From Brachyspira aalborgi (GTDB lineage: Bacteria > Spirochaetota > Brachyspiria > Brachyspirales > Brachyspiraceae): a stretch of DNA of 64,000 bases. A program made the position numbers and the translations under genes. The stretch covers positions 682,001 through 746,000 of the forward strand of contig NZ_SAXU01000001.1 in NCBI RefSeq assembly GCF_008016455.1. Reading direction: 5' to 3'. Shown here piece after piece: positions 36,470 through 45,577 of the stretch (the first letter of the stretch is position 1; each line of letters starts with the position of its first letter). The notes beneath the pieces are model-generated. The model saw only the letters and a program-made list of their open reading frames with translations, ran no database searches and was not told the origin of the DNA.

Positions 36470-36491
36470 AAGCATGAAAGTTTAAAATAAT

Positions 36492-36525
36492 AAAAGCTAT
36501 CGATTTAATAATCGGTAGCTTTTTT
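36492..36525 (+). terminator. Terminator of hppA
   Basis: AAAAGCTA plus CGATT (36492-36505) pair with AATCG plus TAGCTTTT around TAAT, with one G-U, followed by further T residues. Confidence 0.85.
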
Positions 36526-36555
36526 ATATATAAAAAATATTAACAAAGAATAAAC

Positions 36556-37029
36556 TCAATTCAAATAATAATTAAAACCCAAATAAACATGCGTATCAAA
36601 ATAATATTTGCTATATGTTATCGATAAATCTCTAATCATTGAATTATAATAATTATTCATTGTGCTTGAATAGTAAAAAACCAAAGAAAAATTGCTTTTT
36701 TCAAATCTGTATTCTATAGATTTTAAGGTTCTATAAAAATTAAGATAAGTCACAAAAGTATTTACATTTTTATTATAAGCGACAAAAACATATACATCCA
36801 AAATTAAATCCAATATCGGAAAATCCTTAAACCACATTGCCGAACTTACCATAGGAAAACTTAATATTTTTAAATTTTGAGAATAATCGTTATAATTTAT
36901 AGTTTCAATGCCTATTAATTCTTTTTCTTCCATAAGATACATAGGCGAACTTGAAATATAACCGTTTAATTGACTTACGCTTGAAATCGTAATAAATATA
37001 ACAATTAATAAAATCTTTTTTATAAACAT
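36556..37029 (-). CDS. Secreted protein of unknown function
   Basis: 157 residues from ATG 37029, chosen because TTAGG lies seven bases upstream; an ATG 11 codons earlier gives a less normal signal peptide. Signal peptide (FIKKILLIVIFITISSVSQ), then a Tyr/Phe-rich body with alternating strands and a final aromatic NYYLN, a pattern seen in small outer-membrane beta barrels. No family recognised. It is divergent from a second Tyr-rich secreted protein gene. Confidence 0.6.
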   Translation of the reverse strand: MFIKKILLIVIFITISSVSQLNGYISSSPMYLMEEKELIGIETINYNDYSQNLKILSFPMVSSAMWFKDFPILDLILDVYVFVAYNKNVNTFVTYLNFYRTLKSIEYRFEKSNFSLVFYYSSTMNNYYNSMIRDLSITYSKYYFDTHVYLGFNYYLN

Positions 37030-37189
37030 TAATTTACCTAATAAATATACCTTATTTACCATATATTATATAAAAAATATTAAAAATTTAAAGCAAAAAA
37101 TTCTATTGCTTGACATAATTTACATACTATTATATCATACTTTTCGGAAAATCATACTATTAATATTAAATTATAAGTTAGGAGTTAAT

Positions 37190-38197
37190 ATGTTTAAAAA
37201 TTTTATCTATTATAGCGTCTTATTATTATTTTCTATAAATTTATTTCTTTATTGCGATGAAACTAACGGCTCGTTAAAATATAAAATGGATAATTATGAG
37301 GAAAAAGTAAAAACTAAGTGGGAATATAATCCTTTTAAGAATTATGCAACGGATAGATATTTTTCTTCTTGGCTTAATCCAAACGCTTATAATAGCAAAT
37401 TTTGGTTTGGAGATATTTTTAATATAAAAGAAATGTATCCGAATAAAAATTTTAATTTTGACAAAATGATATTATATTATCATCCGACTTTAGCTACAGA
37501 AGTGACGCCAATAAGTTTTAAGCATAATGAAAAACATAGATTTAAAATAGGAGTTGGATATTTGACGCATTTTTTCTTTTCGCATTACGGAAAAGGATTT
37601 AGTCAATATTACGGAAAAAGTTTATTTTACGGAACTTATACGCAGACGGAAGTATTTTTTGATTATATATATAATAATTCTTTTAAGTTTAGATTTTCTC
37701 CTTTAAGGCATGTATGCTCTCATATAGCGGGCGATATATTGGGAGACGATAAGTTATACGATAAATCTACGGAAGAATTTAAAGATAACGGATTTGAGCA
37801 AATGCAATTTTCCGCTCATTACAAATACGGATGGTTTGCTTTTTACGGCGGAGTAGCTTTTGCAATTACGGGTTTTAAAAAATCAAATTTGGTTGATTTG
37901 TTTAATATTTTTTCTGGAATAGGTTTTAGAGTTCCAATTTGGGGAGAGATTAGTTTTATTTCGGGAGTATATTTAGGAGTTAATCTTGACCAAATAAATA
38001 CGATTAAAAGAACTATTGACGATTATATAGCTTTAAGAAGTTATAGCGAATGGACGCCTTCAATATCCGTAGGAGCTGGCGTTGAAATTTACAGAATTAT
38101 AATTGGCGTAAAATATCAATATGAACGCTCTAAACAATTATACGCTTTCAAAAAAATGGAAAGTAAATTTGGACTTGAAGCGAGTTTATATTTATAA
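37190..38197 (+). CDS. Putative outer-membrane or surface protein
   Basis: 335 residues from ATG 37190, which follows TAGGAG; a longer frame from 37106 has no ribosome binding site. Hydrophobic N terminus (YYSVLLLFSINLFLYCDE) with a possible lipobox ending at Cys. The body is rich in Tyr, Phe and Gly, with segments such as HRFKIGVGYLTHFFFSHYG, YGWFAFYGGVAFAITGF and SISVGAGVEIYRIIIGVKYQY, ending ASLYL. This alternation and aromatic C terminus suggest a beta barrel. No catalytic motif. Family not recognised. Confidence 0.65.
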   Translation: MFKNFIYYSVLLLFSINLFLYCDETNGSLKYKMDNYEEKVKTKWEYNPFKNYATDRYFSSWLNPNAYNSKFWFGDIFNIKEMYPNKNFNFDKMILYYHPTLATEVTPISFKHNEKHRFKIGVGYLTHFFFSHYGKGFSQYYGKSLFYGTYTQTEVFFDYIYNNSFKFRFSPLRHVCSHIAGDILGDDKLYDKSTEEFKDNGFEQMQFSAHYKYGWFAFYGGVAFAITGFKKSNLVDLFNIFSGIGFRVPIWGEISFISGVYLGVNLDQINTIKRTIDDYIALRSYSEWTPSISVGAGVEIYRIIIGVKYQYERSKQLYAFKKMESKFGLEASLYL

Positions 38198-38199
38198 AA

Positions 38200-39261
38200 T
38201 TAATATTCGCCTTCAGAATTATTTTCATAATATTTAAAAACATCATAAGGAGAAAATATTCCTAAATCGGTAATTATCGCGCTTACCAAATGCGGCGGAG
38301 TATAATCGAAAGCGGGATAAAATCCTTTAACTCCTTTTTTTGCAGTTTTTACTCCCATAGCTTCCGTTACCAATTTTTCGTCTCTAAACTCAAATTCTAT
38401 ATCTTCAAATCCTCTATGACTTTTATCGGGCGCTCCCGTTACAAAATAAGGAACTCCCAAATATTTTGAAATAATCGCTATTTGATAAGTGCCGATTTTA
38501 TTTACAACCGCTCCGTTTAGGCAAATCAAATCTGCAGCGGAAGTGAATATATCGATTTTTTTCTCTTGCATTGTATAAGCTATCATATTGTCTGTTATAA
38601 CTGTTGTATCGGCATTTTGCTCAAAGGCTACGGTTGCCGTTAATCTTGCTCCTTGAAAATACGGACGAGTTTCAGCGCAAATTATTTTTATATCTTTATT
38701 TTGTTTTTGAAATTCTCTAATCATAAAACCGACTATTGACTCTCCAAAACATTGAGTTAAAATCGTCCCTTTAGAGGGAAACATTGAAACCAAATATTCA
38801 GCCATTTTTTTAATTTTCGAGTATCTTTTTGTGGAAAGTTCTATTCCTTTATTAAAAATTTCCTCTATTATTTCGTTTGAATCTTTGTTTTTATTTATAG
38901 CGTCAATTCCAGCATCTAAACAATTTTTTGTTATAGACATCATTCTTGCGCTTGTAGTCGGACGAGAGTTTGCCAAAGTATCGCAAGCGTTTTTAAGAAA
39001 TTTAATTTTATCTTCGCCTTGCAAATTTTTAGCTTCATATCCCGCCAAAGCCATTCCCATTGCAACAGCCAAATAAGGTCCCGCGCTTTGAGTCACCATA
39101 TCGGCTATTGCTTTAGAAACTTCTTTATAAGTTTTGCATTCGACAAAATTAATTTTATTCGGATAAACTCGCCTATCTAATATTTTTACTATTCCCTCTT
39201 CATACCAAGCTATATTTTCAAATTGAAGCATAAAAGCCAAATCTTTATCGATTCTTTCCAT
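38200..39261 (-). CDS. mtnA: Methylthioribose-1-phosphate isomerase-like protein (eIF-2B alpha family)
   Basis: 353 residues. Family segments are ILTQCFGES (catalytic Cys retained), CAETRPYFQGARLTA, VITDNMIAY (catalytic Asp) and VVNKIGTYQIAIISKYLGVPYF. Two motifs are unusual: the N-terminal RGAP is replaced by QSAGP, and the GADR motif reads SAAD. It converts methylthioribose-1-P to methylthioribulose-1-P in methionine salvage. The nearby mtnK supports this, but a related sugar-phosphate isomerase role is possible. A small lipoprotein gene lies between the two. Confidence 0.75.
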   Translation of the reverse strand: MERIDKDLAFMLQFENIAWYEEGIVKILDRRVYPNKINFVECKTYKEVSKAIADMVTQSAGPYLAVAMGMALAGYEAKNLQGEDKIKFLKNACDTLANSRPTTSARMMSITKNCLDAGIDAINKNKDSNEIIEEIFNKGIELSTKRYSKIKKMAEYLVSMFPSKGTILTQCFGESIVGFMIREFQKQNKDIKIICAETRPYFQGARLTATVAFEQNADTTVITDNMIAYTMQEKKIDIFTSAADLICLNGAVVNKIGTYQIAIISKYLGVPYFVTGAPDKSHRGFEDIEFEFRDEKLVTEAMGVKTAKKGVKGFYPAFDYTPPHLVSAIITDLGIFSPYDVFKYYENNSEGEY

Positions 39262-39336
39262 AGATTTTTCTCTTAAATTAATTTATTTTCTCTCTCAAAA
39301 AATTCTTAAAATTTTTTTAATCATTCAATTTCTATT

Positions 39337-39663
39337 TTATTTTCTAGTAATAATTGTGGGATTTTCTGCTCCTTGAGCGGTGAATGTTCCTTTAGTGAAA
39401 CTTCTAAAATATAAAGCATCGCCTTGTTTATTCTTATAACTTGTCGCGCTAATTCTTGTTATATCGGATGCGTGAATTTTTTTGTCACTACTTTCGCTCA
39501 TAGAACCGTCAGAGTATATCGTAATAACAAGAGTATTATCTTTTACATTATACCATTTGCCCACATAATAGGATAATGTTATCGGGTTTGAATTTGACTT
39601 ACAGCAAATATGAAATAAGGATAAAAAGAATAATATTATTATTAAATTTTTTAGATTTTTCAT
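39337..39663 (-). CDS. Small lipoprotein
   Basis: 108 residues with signal peptide and lipobox FHICC. A short domain of about 80 residues follows: YYVGKWYNVKDNTLVITIYSDGS, and C-terminal YFRSFTKGTFTAQ. The pattern resembles lipocalin-like or META-like small beta domains, but I cannot assign a family. GGAGG precedes the ATG. It sits between mtnK and mtnA on the same strand. The C terminus matches the remnant at 33806-33946. Confidence 0.75.
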   Translation of the reverse strand: MKNLKNLIIILFFLSLFHICCKSNSNPITLSYYVGKWYNVKDNTLVITIYSDGSMSESSDKKIHASDITRISATSYKNKQGDALYFRSFTKGTFTAQGAENPTIITRK

Positions 39664-39683
39664 TGATTAACCTCCACAATGAA

Positions 39684-40880
39684 TTACAAATTAAATTTTA
39701 ACCAATTTGTAAAATCTGCAACTCTTATTAGTTTTTCTCTTTGCATTATAACTTCTTTTCCAATTTTTAGCAAATTATATTCAATGTCGGCTCTCTTTTT
39801 TTCGTCAGAAACGGATTCTATTTCTTTAACTCTCGCACAACCTGTAGTTCTTCTTATTATTTCAAGTCCGCAAATTCCGAAAGAATATTTTAAAATATTA
39901 TCAAGATAATATTTTTTAAACTCTTCGTTTTTTGCCGAAATGTCTTTAATATCTTTTTTAAATTTAATTAAAAATTTCTTTTTGAATAATTTTATTATAT
40001 CGTTTATGGCATTATAAATAAAACGCATAAATTTTTTATTATTCGTAATATTCAAATGATAAACATAAGAAAAAATAAGATTTGCAATTAAAGTTCCCAA
40101 GTCGTAGCCAATCGGTCCATAAAATGCAAATTCGCAATCCATAACTTTAATATATTTGTCGTTTGTAAAAATAGAACCCGTATGCAAATCGCCATGTATC
40201 AAAGCTTGAGGATTATTCATAAACTCGTATTTTAATTTTGCCGCTTCAAATTGCAATTTTTTATTTTTATAAAATTCTTTTTCAACATATTTTTTCAATC
40301 TTTTTGAAAAAACATTTTCTTTAAGCAAATTAAAAAAAGGCTCTGTAAAAACCAACTCCTCGCTTATTTTACATAATTCTTTATTCGTATATTTTATAAC
40401 TTCGTTTTTTTTAGAAAATGCATCTGTAAAAAAATCGGCGGTTGATAAAGTAGTTTCTATTATAAAATCGGTTATCTGTTCGGGCAGATGATAAAGAATT
40501 TTTCCTTTAATCAAAGCGTCTCTTAATATAATGCAATCTTTCAAATCTTCCATTATAAAAAGTTTCATTGTTTCGTCTATATAAAAAATTTTAGGAGCAA
40601 GTTTTGGGAATTTTTTTCCGTAATAAGTTAAAATTTCAGCTTCTTTTTTATTTCTGTTAATATCTAAAATTCTACCCGAAGAATTGCTTCTTGTATGAAC
40701 TCCCGCTTGTTTTATTATGACGGATTTTTTATTATTTTTAACTCTATAAACATAATTTAAATTTCCATCTCCAATTTCATTGCAAGTCGTATCTTTAGAA
40801 TTAAAATATTTAAATTTTTCTTTGGCGTATTCTAAAATATCTTTTTCATTCATTAAAAAATATTTATTAAATTTATTCAT
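39684..40880 (-). CDS. mtnK: Methylthioribose kinase
   Basis: 398 residues of the APH/ChoK kinase fold. EIGDGNLNYVYRV near residue 30 is the MtnK glycine loop, catalytic ALIHGDLHTGSIF is near residue 220, and VMDCEFAFYGPIGYDLGTLIANL is the metal-binding DFG-like segment. It phosphorylates methylthioribose from methionine/polyamine salvage. The stop is 21 bases from the lipoprotein gene start. Length is usual for the family. Confidence 0.9.
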   Translation of the reverse strand: MNKFNKYFLMNEKDILEYAKEKFKYFNSKDTTCNEIGDGNLNYVYRVKNNKKSVIIKQAGVHTRSNSSGRILDINRNKKEAEILTYYGKKFPKLAPKIFYIDETMKLFIMEDLKDCIILRDALIKGKILYHLPEQITDFIIETTLSTADFFTDAFSKKNEVIKYTNKELCKISEELVFTEPFFNLLKENVFSKRLKKYVEKEFYKNKKLQFEAAKLKYEFMNNPQALIHGDLHTGSIFTNDKYIKVMDCEFAFYGPIGYDLGTLIANLIFSYVYHLNITNNKKFMRFIYNAINDIIKLFKKKFLIKFKKDIKDISAKNEEFKKYYLDNILKYSFGICGLEIIRRTTGCARVKEIESVSDEKKRADIEYNLLKIGKEVIMQREKLIRVADFTNWLKFNL

Positions 40881-41078
40881 TTAAATTAATCCTATGTTTT
40901 TATTATTTATATATTAGCATAAAAAATATAAATTTAAATAGAATTATAATGATTTTATTAACTCAAATTAAAAATTAAAAGTTGAAAATTGTAAAATAGA
41001 ATAATTAAATATATAATATGTAAATTATTAATAATAAAATAAATAAAAATTTGAATAAAATATTTTAAGGAGAAAATT

Positions 41079-42566
41079 ATGCAAAAGAAAACTACAAAAG
41101 AAACGGTTGAAAATATAGTTTGGAAGGCATGCGACACTTTTCGAGGCTCAATAGATTCTTCGCTTTATAAAGATTATATTTTAAGTATGCTTTTTGTAAA
41201 ATATTTATCGGACTTTGCGAAAGAAAAAATAAAAGAACTTGAAAGCAAATATTCGGGAGATAAACTTAAAAGAAGACTTGAAAGAATGAATTATAAAATA
41301 AGCAAAGATGCAAGTTTTGAATATTTATTAAAAAATAAGGAAGCGCCAAATATTGGAGAGATAATAAATACGGCTTTAAGAAAAATTGAAAAAGATAATC
41401 CTCAAAAATTTGACGGCATTTTTAATAATATAGATTTTAACGATTCTAATAAATTTGGCGAGACAAAAACAAGAAATGCAATTTTAAAACATTTACTTGA
41501 AGACTTTAGCGACAGCGAACTTGATTTAAGCCCGAGCGCTCTTCAAAATAATGATGTAATGGGAGACGCTTACGAATATTTAATTTCAAATTTTGCTTCG
41601 GATGCGGGAAAGAAAGGCGGAGAATTTTTTACGCCTCCCGAAGTTTCGACTCTTATTGCAAAAATAGTTAGCGATAGAACGGGAGTAAAAATTTACGACC
41701 CGACTTGCGGCAGCGGTTCGCTTTTGATTAAAGTTAATAAAGAAATTGGAAGAGAAAATTGCACAATATACGGACAAGAGAAAAATAGCCAAACATTTGC
41801 TTTATGCAGAATGAATATGTATTTGCATGAAATTGGAGACGAAGCAAAAATTGAATGGGGCGATACGATTAAAGAGCCTAAATTTACGGACAAAGGCGAG
41901 CTGAGAAAATTTGATGTTGTGGTTGCAAATCCGCCTTTTAGTTTAGATAAATGGGGAGAGGAAATTGCATTAAACGATAAATACAATAGATTTGAATTTG
42001 GAGTACCGCCGAAAAGCAAAGGCGATTTAGCTTTTTTACTTCATATGATAAACTCAATGAAAGAAAACGGAATAATCGTAGTCGTAATGCCTATAAGCAT
42101 TTTGTCAAGAGGAGAAAGCGAAGGACTTATAAGGCAGAGAATTATTGAAAATAATTTAATAGATACGATTATAGGACTTCCTTCAAATTTATTTTACGGA
42201 ACTTCTATACCGACATGTTTAATTATTTTGAAAAATAACAAAAAGAATAAAGATATATTTTTTATTGACGGCAGTTTTGAATATTATAAAGATAAACGAC
42301 AAAATAAATTAAGAGAAGAAGATATTTCAAAAATATTAACGGCTTATAGAAAGCGAAAAGATATATTGAAATATTGCCGCGCGGTTAGTTTTGAGGAAAT
42401 TGTAGAAAACGATTATAACTTGAATATAGTAAGATATATAGATACATTTGAGGGCTATGAAAATGTAGATTTAAGAATTTCAAAAGAGGAACTTAAAAAA
42501 TTGCAAATTGAAAGAGTAAAATTAGAAAGCGAAGCCGAAATTATTTTTGATAAGATTGTAATTTAA
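41079..42566 (+). CDS. hsdM: Type I restriction-modification methyltransferase subunit
   Basis: 495 residues. The HsdM N-terminal helical domain (ETVENIVWKACDTFRGSID, DYILSMLFVKYLSD) is followed by the N6-adenine methylase domain: IYDPTCGSGSLLIKV (SAM site, near residue 205) and VVANPPFSLDKW (NPPF catalytic motif). FGVPPKSKGDLAFLLHMI follows. It methylates adenine with HsdS. A TPR-DUF2971 gene is wedged between it and hsdS, and no hsdR is found in the window. Confidence 0.95.
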   Translation: MQKKTTKETVENIVWKACDTFRGSIDSSLYKDYILSMLFVKYLSDFAKEKIKELESKYSGDKLKRRLERMNYKISKDASFEYLLKNKEAPNIGEIINTALRKIEKDNPQKFDGIFNNIDFNDSNKFGETKTRNAILKHLLEDFSDSELDLSPSALQNNDVMGDAYEYLISNFASDAGKKGGEFFTPPEVSTLIAKIVSDRTGVKIYDPTCGSGSLLIKVNKEIGRENCTIYGQEKNSQTFALCRMNMYLHEIGDEAKIEWGDTIKEPKFTDKGELRKFDVVVANPPFSLDKWGEEIALNDKYNRFEFGVPPKSKGDLAFLLHMINSMKENGIIVVVMPISILSRGESEGLIRQRIIENNLIDTIIGLPSNLFYGTSIPTCLIILKNNKKNKDIFFIDGSFEYYKDKRQNKLREEDISKILTAYRKRKDILKYCRAVSFEEIVENDYNLNIVRYIDTFEGYENVDLRISKEELKKLQIERVKLESEAEIIFDKIVI

Positions 42567-42627
42567 ATAATTTATATAACTTTGTTATAATAAATAATTA
42601 TTTTATTTTTTAATGGAAATTTTATTT

Positions 42628-44127
42628 ATGAATGTATTACAAGAAATAACGATGCGTCTCGTTGCTGGCAATGCTAAAGAAGCTTTAGAATTATGCGATA
42701 AAGTGATAAATAATATTAAAGAACCAATTCCCGAACATTCTCAATTTTATAATTTAAGAGGATTAATAAATGTTAGATTAAAAAAATATGAAGAGGCTTT
42801 TAACGATTATAATACCGCATTAAAAATAAACCCTTATGACCAAAGCACATATTTAAATATGTCGATTGTAAATCATGAAATAGGATTATATAGAGAATCA
42901 ATAGACGCTTTTCTTAAATATTCTAAATTAGATAAATATTTTACATATAATTACATTAATCAAATAATATCAATATTCATTTGGAATTATGATAGCGACA
43001 CTATAGAAGATATTTTTAAAATATTATCTAAAAATGAATATAATGATTTATGGCGTAAAGATATCACTTTTAATTTATTAAATAATATTATATCTAAATA
43101 TTTAAAAAATAACGAAAATATATTAAAAGATATAAAAAATATTTTATTATATGAATATTTTTTACTTCAGGTGTTATCTCTTTATTTTATAATAATACAT
43201 ACAAAAAATAATAATATAGAAGTATCACATTATACCTCGTTAAAAGTATTATTTTCTTTATTAAATGATAGTCATAATATAAGAATAACAAATATATCGA
43301 ATGCAAACGACCCTAAAGAAGGCAAAATATTAGAAAATATTTTTAGTAAAAATGGTTTAAATATTAAAATTAAAAACAAGGATAATTTAATTACTTTACA
43401 AACTTCATATAGTAGGAATAAAGACGCTTTAACAATGTTTAGATTTTATGGTAAAGAAGACAATAAAGAAGCTACGGGTATATGCTTATGTATAGATAAA
43501 AATTATTTTAATAACGAACCTCTTTCACTAGCAACACCAATGCAAATGATGTCTAATTATAAAAGAGGTATTAATAATTTATATTTTATACTTTATTATA
43601 ATGAAAAAGAAAATCAATTAATATTTAATCCTACAAATTCAAAGTATTCTAATATAATAGTAGATTTAAATAAATATTGCATGGTAAAACTAAATAGAGT
43701 TATTGACGAAAGTGTAGAAAATATCATAAATTATATATTTTACAAAATATTTAACTATGCAGAAAAAATAGATAATCAAATAGAAAATAAAAATTTAAAA
43801 GACGAAATATTTTCAAATTTATTTGAAAATATAAGATATATAATAAAGCATGAAGCGTTTTTTGAAGAACAAGAATTAAGAATGCTTATTACAACCGATT
43901 ATAAAGACGAGAATATAAAAGTAGATAATAATAAAAGATTGTATATAAATTATAACGAGTTATTTAACGAAAACGAAAATTTTATAGAAGAGATTATATT
44001 GGGCGGTAAAATAGAGGATAAAGAATTAACTTCGGATTATATTAAACAAATTATTTATAATAAATATAAAGATAATGATAAAATGAATAAAATTAAAGTG
44101 AGCATATCTCAAGCTCCTTTAAGATAA
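42628..44127 (+). CDS. TPR protein with C-terminal DUF2971-like domain, inside the type I locus
   Basis: 499 residues from ATG 42628, preceded by GGAAA at a good distance; an ATG five codons earlier is possible. Two to three TPR units occupy residues 10-110 (YNLRGLINVRLKKYEEAFNDY, ALKINPYDQSTYLNMSIVNHEIGLY). From about residue 205 comes a DUF2971-like domain: VSHYTSLKVLFSLLNDSHNI, RITNISNANDPKEGKILE, TLQTSYSRNKDALTMFRFYG. DUF2971 domains occur in stress and defence settings but lack an established activity. The position between hsdM and hsdS suggests a defence accessory; this is inference. Confidence 0.8.
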   Translation: MNVLQEITMRLVAGNAKEALELCDKVINNIKEPIPEHSQFYNLRGLINVRLKKYEEAFNDYNTALKINPYDQSTYLNMSIVNHEIGLYRESIDAFLKYSKLDKYFTYNYINQIISIFIWNYDSDTIEDIFKILSKNEYNDLWRKDITFNLLNNIISKYLKNNENILKDIKNILLYEYFLLQVLSLYFIIIHTKNNNIEVSHYTSLKVLFSLLNDSHNIRITNISNANDPKEGKILENIFSKNGLNIKIKNKDNLITLQTSYSRNKDALTMFRFYGKEDNKEATGICLCIDKNYFNNEPLSLATPMQMMSNYKRGINNLYFILYYNEKENQLIFNPTNSKYSNIIVDLNKYCMVKLNRVIDESVENIINYIFYKIFNYAEKIDNQIENKNLKDEIFSNLFENIRYIIKHEAFFEEQELRMLITTDYKDENIKVDNNKRLYINYNELFNENENFIEEIILGGKIEDKELTSDYIKQIIYNKYKDNDKMNKIKVSISQAPLR

Positions 44128-44137
44128 AGGAATAATT

Positions 44138-45301
44138 ATGAATAAATTACCTTCAGATTGGCAAATTAAAACTTTAAATGAAGCCTGTAATATTTATACG
44201 GGGAATAGTATTAACAAAAAGAAGAAGGAAGAAAATTTTATAGGATTAAAAGAAGGACTAAATTATATTGGGACAAAAGATATAAGTTTTAATAATATAA
44301 TAGAATATGAGAACGGAGTAAAAATTCCTTTTAAGGATTTAAAAGATTTTAAAATAGCAAAATCAAATACTTCTTTATTATGTATAGAAGGCGGAAGCGC
44401 GGGACGAAAAATAGGATTTACAAATCAAGATGTTTGTTTTGGCAATAAACTTTGTTGTTTTGAAGCTATTGAAGATGAACCTAAATTTATTTATTTTTAT
44501 TTACAAAGTAATGATTTTTTACGAGAATTTAATTCAAATATACAGGGTTTAATTGGAGGAGTTAATAAAGAAAATTTAAGAAAAATAAAAATTCCTATTC
44601 CGCCGTTAGACGAACAAAAACGCATTGCATCTGCACTTTCAAAAATTGACGCATATTTAGAAAATACAATTAAATTGATAGAAGAAAAAGAAAGATTTAA
44701 AAGAGGAATTGCTAAAAAATTATTGACTTGTAAAGAAGGCGAAAATATTCCCGAAGCAAGATTTAAAGGTTTTGAAGACGAATGGGAAATAGTTAAACTT
44801 GGCGATATATGTTTAATTAATAATAAAAGTTTAAAAGAAAATACTGATAAAAATTATAAATTCAAATATATAGATTTAACCGCTGTTAAAAAAGGAATAA
44901 TTAATTTTTCAAACGACTATACAACTTTTGAGAATGCTCCGATTTCTGCAAGAAGAATTATAAATAAAAATGATATTATTATGGCAACAGTTCGCCCTTA
45001 TTTATTAGGGCATGCTTTTATAGATTTTGAAGCAAAAGATTATATTTGTTCCAAAGGTTTTGCAGTTTTAACGGCTAATTCAAATATAGAAATGAAATAC
45101 ATATATCAATATTTATATTCGGACGATATGGCAAAACAAATAAAAAGTCGATTAGTAGGTTCTACATATCCTACAATTAGACTTTCAGATATTAAAGAAT
45201 TAAAAATAAAAATTCCAAAATCGATTAAAGAACAAGAAAAGATAGGCGGATATTTAAGTTTGCTTGATAAAGAAATTGATAATTTGAAAAAGCAAAAATA
45301 A
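44138..45301 (+). CDS. hsdS: Type I specificity subunit HsdS, ending early
   Basis: 387 residues with two target-recognition halves: the first starts LPSDWQIKTLNEACNIY, the second FEDEWEIVKLGDICLIN, each followed by a conserved helix (PIPPLDEQKRIASALSKIDAYL and IPKSIKEQEKIGGYLSLLD). They define a bipartite DNA site. The chain stops at TAA 45299-45301 after NLKKQK. The same frame then continues LIKEMKRGAMQKLLSGEVRL to a TAA at 45389-45391, exactly the usual HsdS tail. So one substitution shortened the protein by about 29 residues. Most of the final helix is present; it may still work. Confidence 0.88.
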   Translation: MNKLPSDWQIKTLNEACNIYTGNSINKKKKEENFIGLKEGLNYIGTKDISFNNIIEYENGVKIPFKDLKDFKIAKSNTSLLCIEGGSAGRKIGFTNQDVCFGNKLCCFEAIEDEPKFIYFYLQSNDFLREFNSNIQGLIGGVNKENLRKIKIPIPPLDEQKRIASALSKIDAYLENTIKLIEEKERFKRGIAKKLLTCKEGENIPEARFKGFEDEWEIVKLGDICLINNKSLKENTDKNYKFKYIDLTAVKKGIINFSNDYTTFENAPISARRIINKNDIIMATVRPYLLGHAFIDFEAKDYICSKGFAVLTANSNIEMKYIYQYLYSDDMAKQIKSRLVGSTYPTIRLSDIKELKIKIPKSIKEQEKIGGYLSLLDKEIDNLKKQK

Positions 45302-45412
45302 TTGATTAAGGAAATGAAGAGAGGAGCTATGCAAAAATTATTGTCTGGCGAGGTTAGGTTGTCTAAAAATGCATTTAACGAGAATATTTAAAAATTATAT
45401 CAAGGACGAATA

Positions 45413-45529
45413 GTGAATTATATCGGTTCTAAATTTACTCTATCGTCTTTTTTAGAAGAAAGCATAAAAGAAACTCTAAAAGAAAATAATTCCAAACCTT
45501 TGAAAATAGAAGAAAAATTTTATTCATAA
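45413..45529 (+). pseudogene. N-terminal fragment of a D12-class adenine methyltransferase
   Basis: GTG start with AAGGA upstream. The 38 residues begin VNYIGSKFTLSSFLEESI, the family N terminus (xNYIGSKxxL), and break off at TAA before the SAM-binding FxG motif would appear. The rest of the gene is absent; the GT9 gene follows after 48 bases. This looks like the scar of a deletion at the edge of the modification locus. Confidence 0.7.
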
Positions 45530-45577
45530 ATGTTAAGGTTGTATTTTATAATAATAATAATATAATTAAAATAAATT

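Noticed and set aside
37106-37189. N-terminal extension of the surface protein gene
   Set aside because: No ribosome binding site; TAGGAG stands before ATG 37190, which opens a regular signal peptide.
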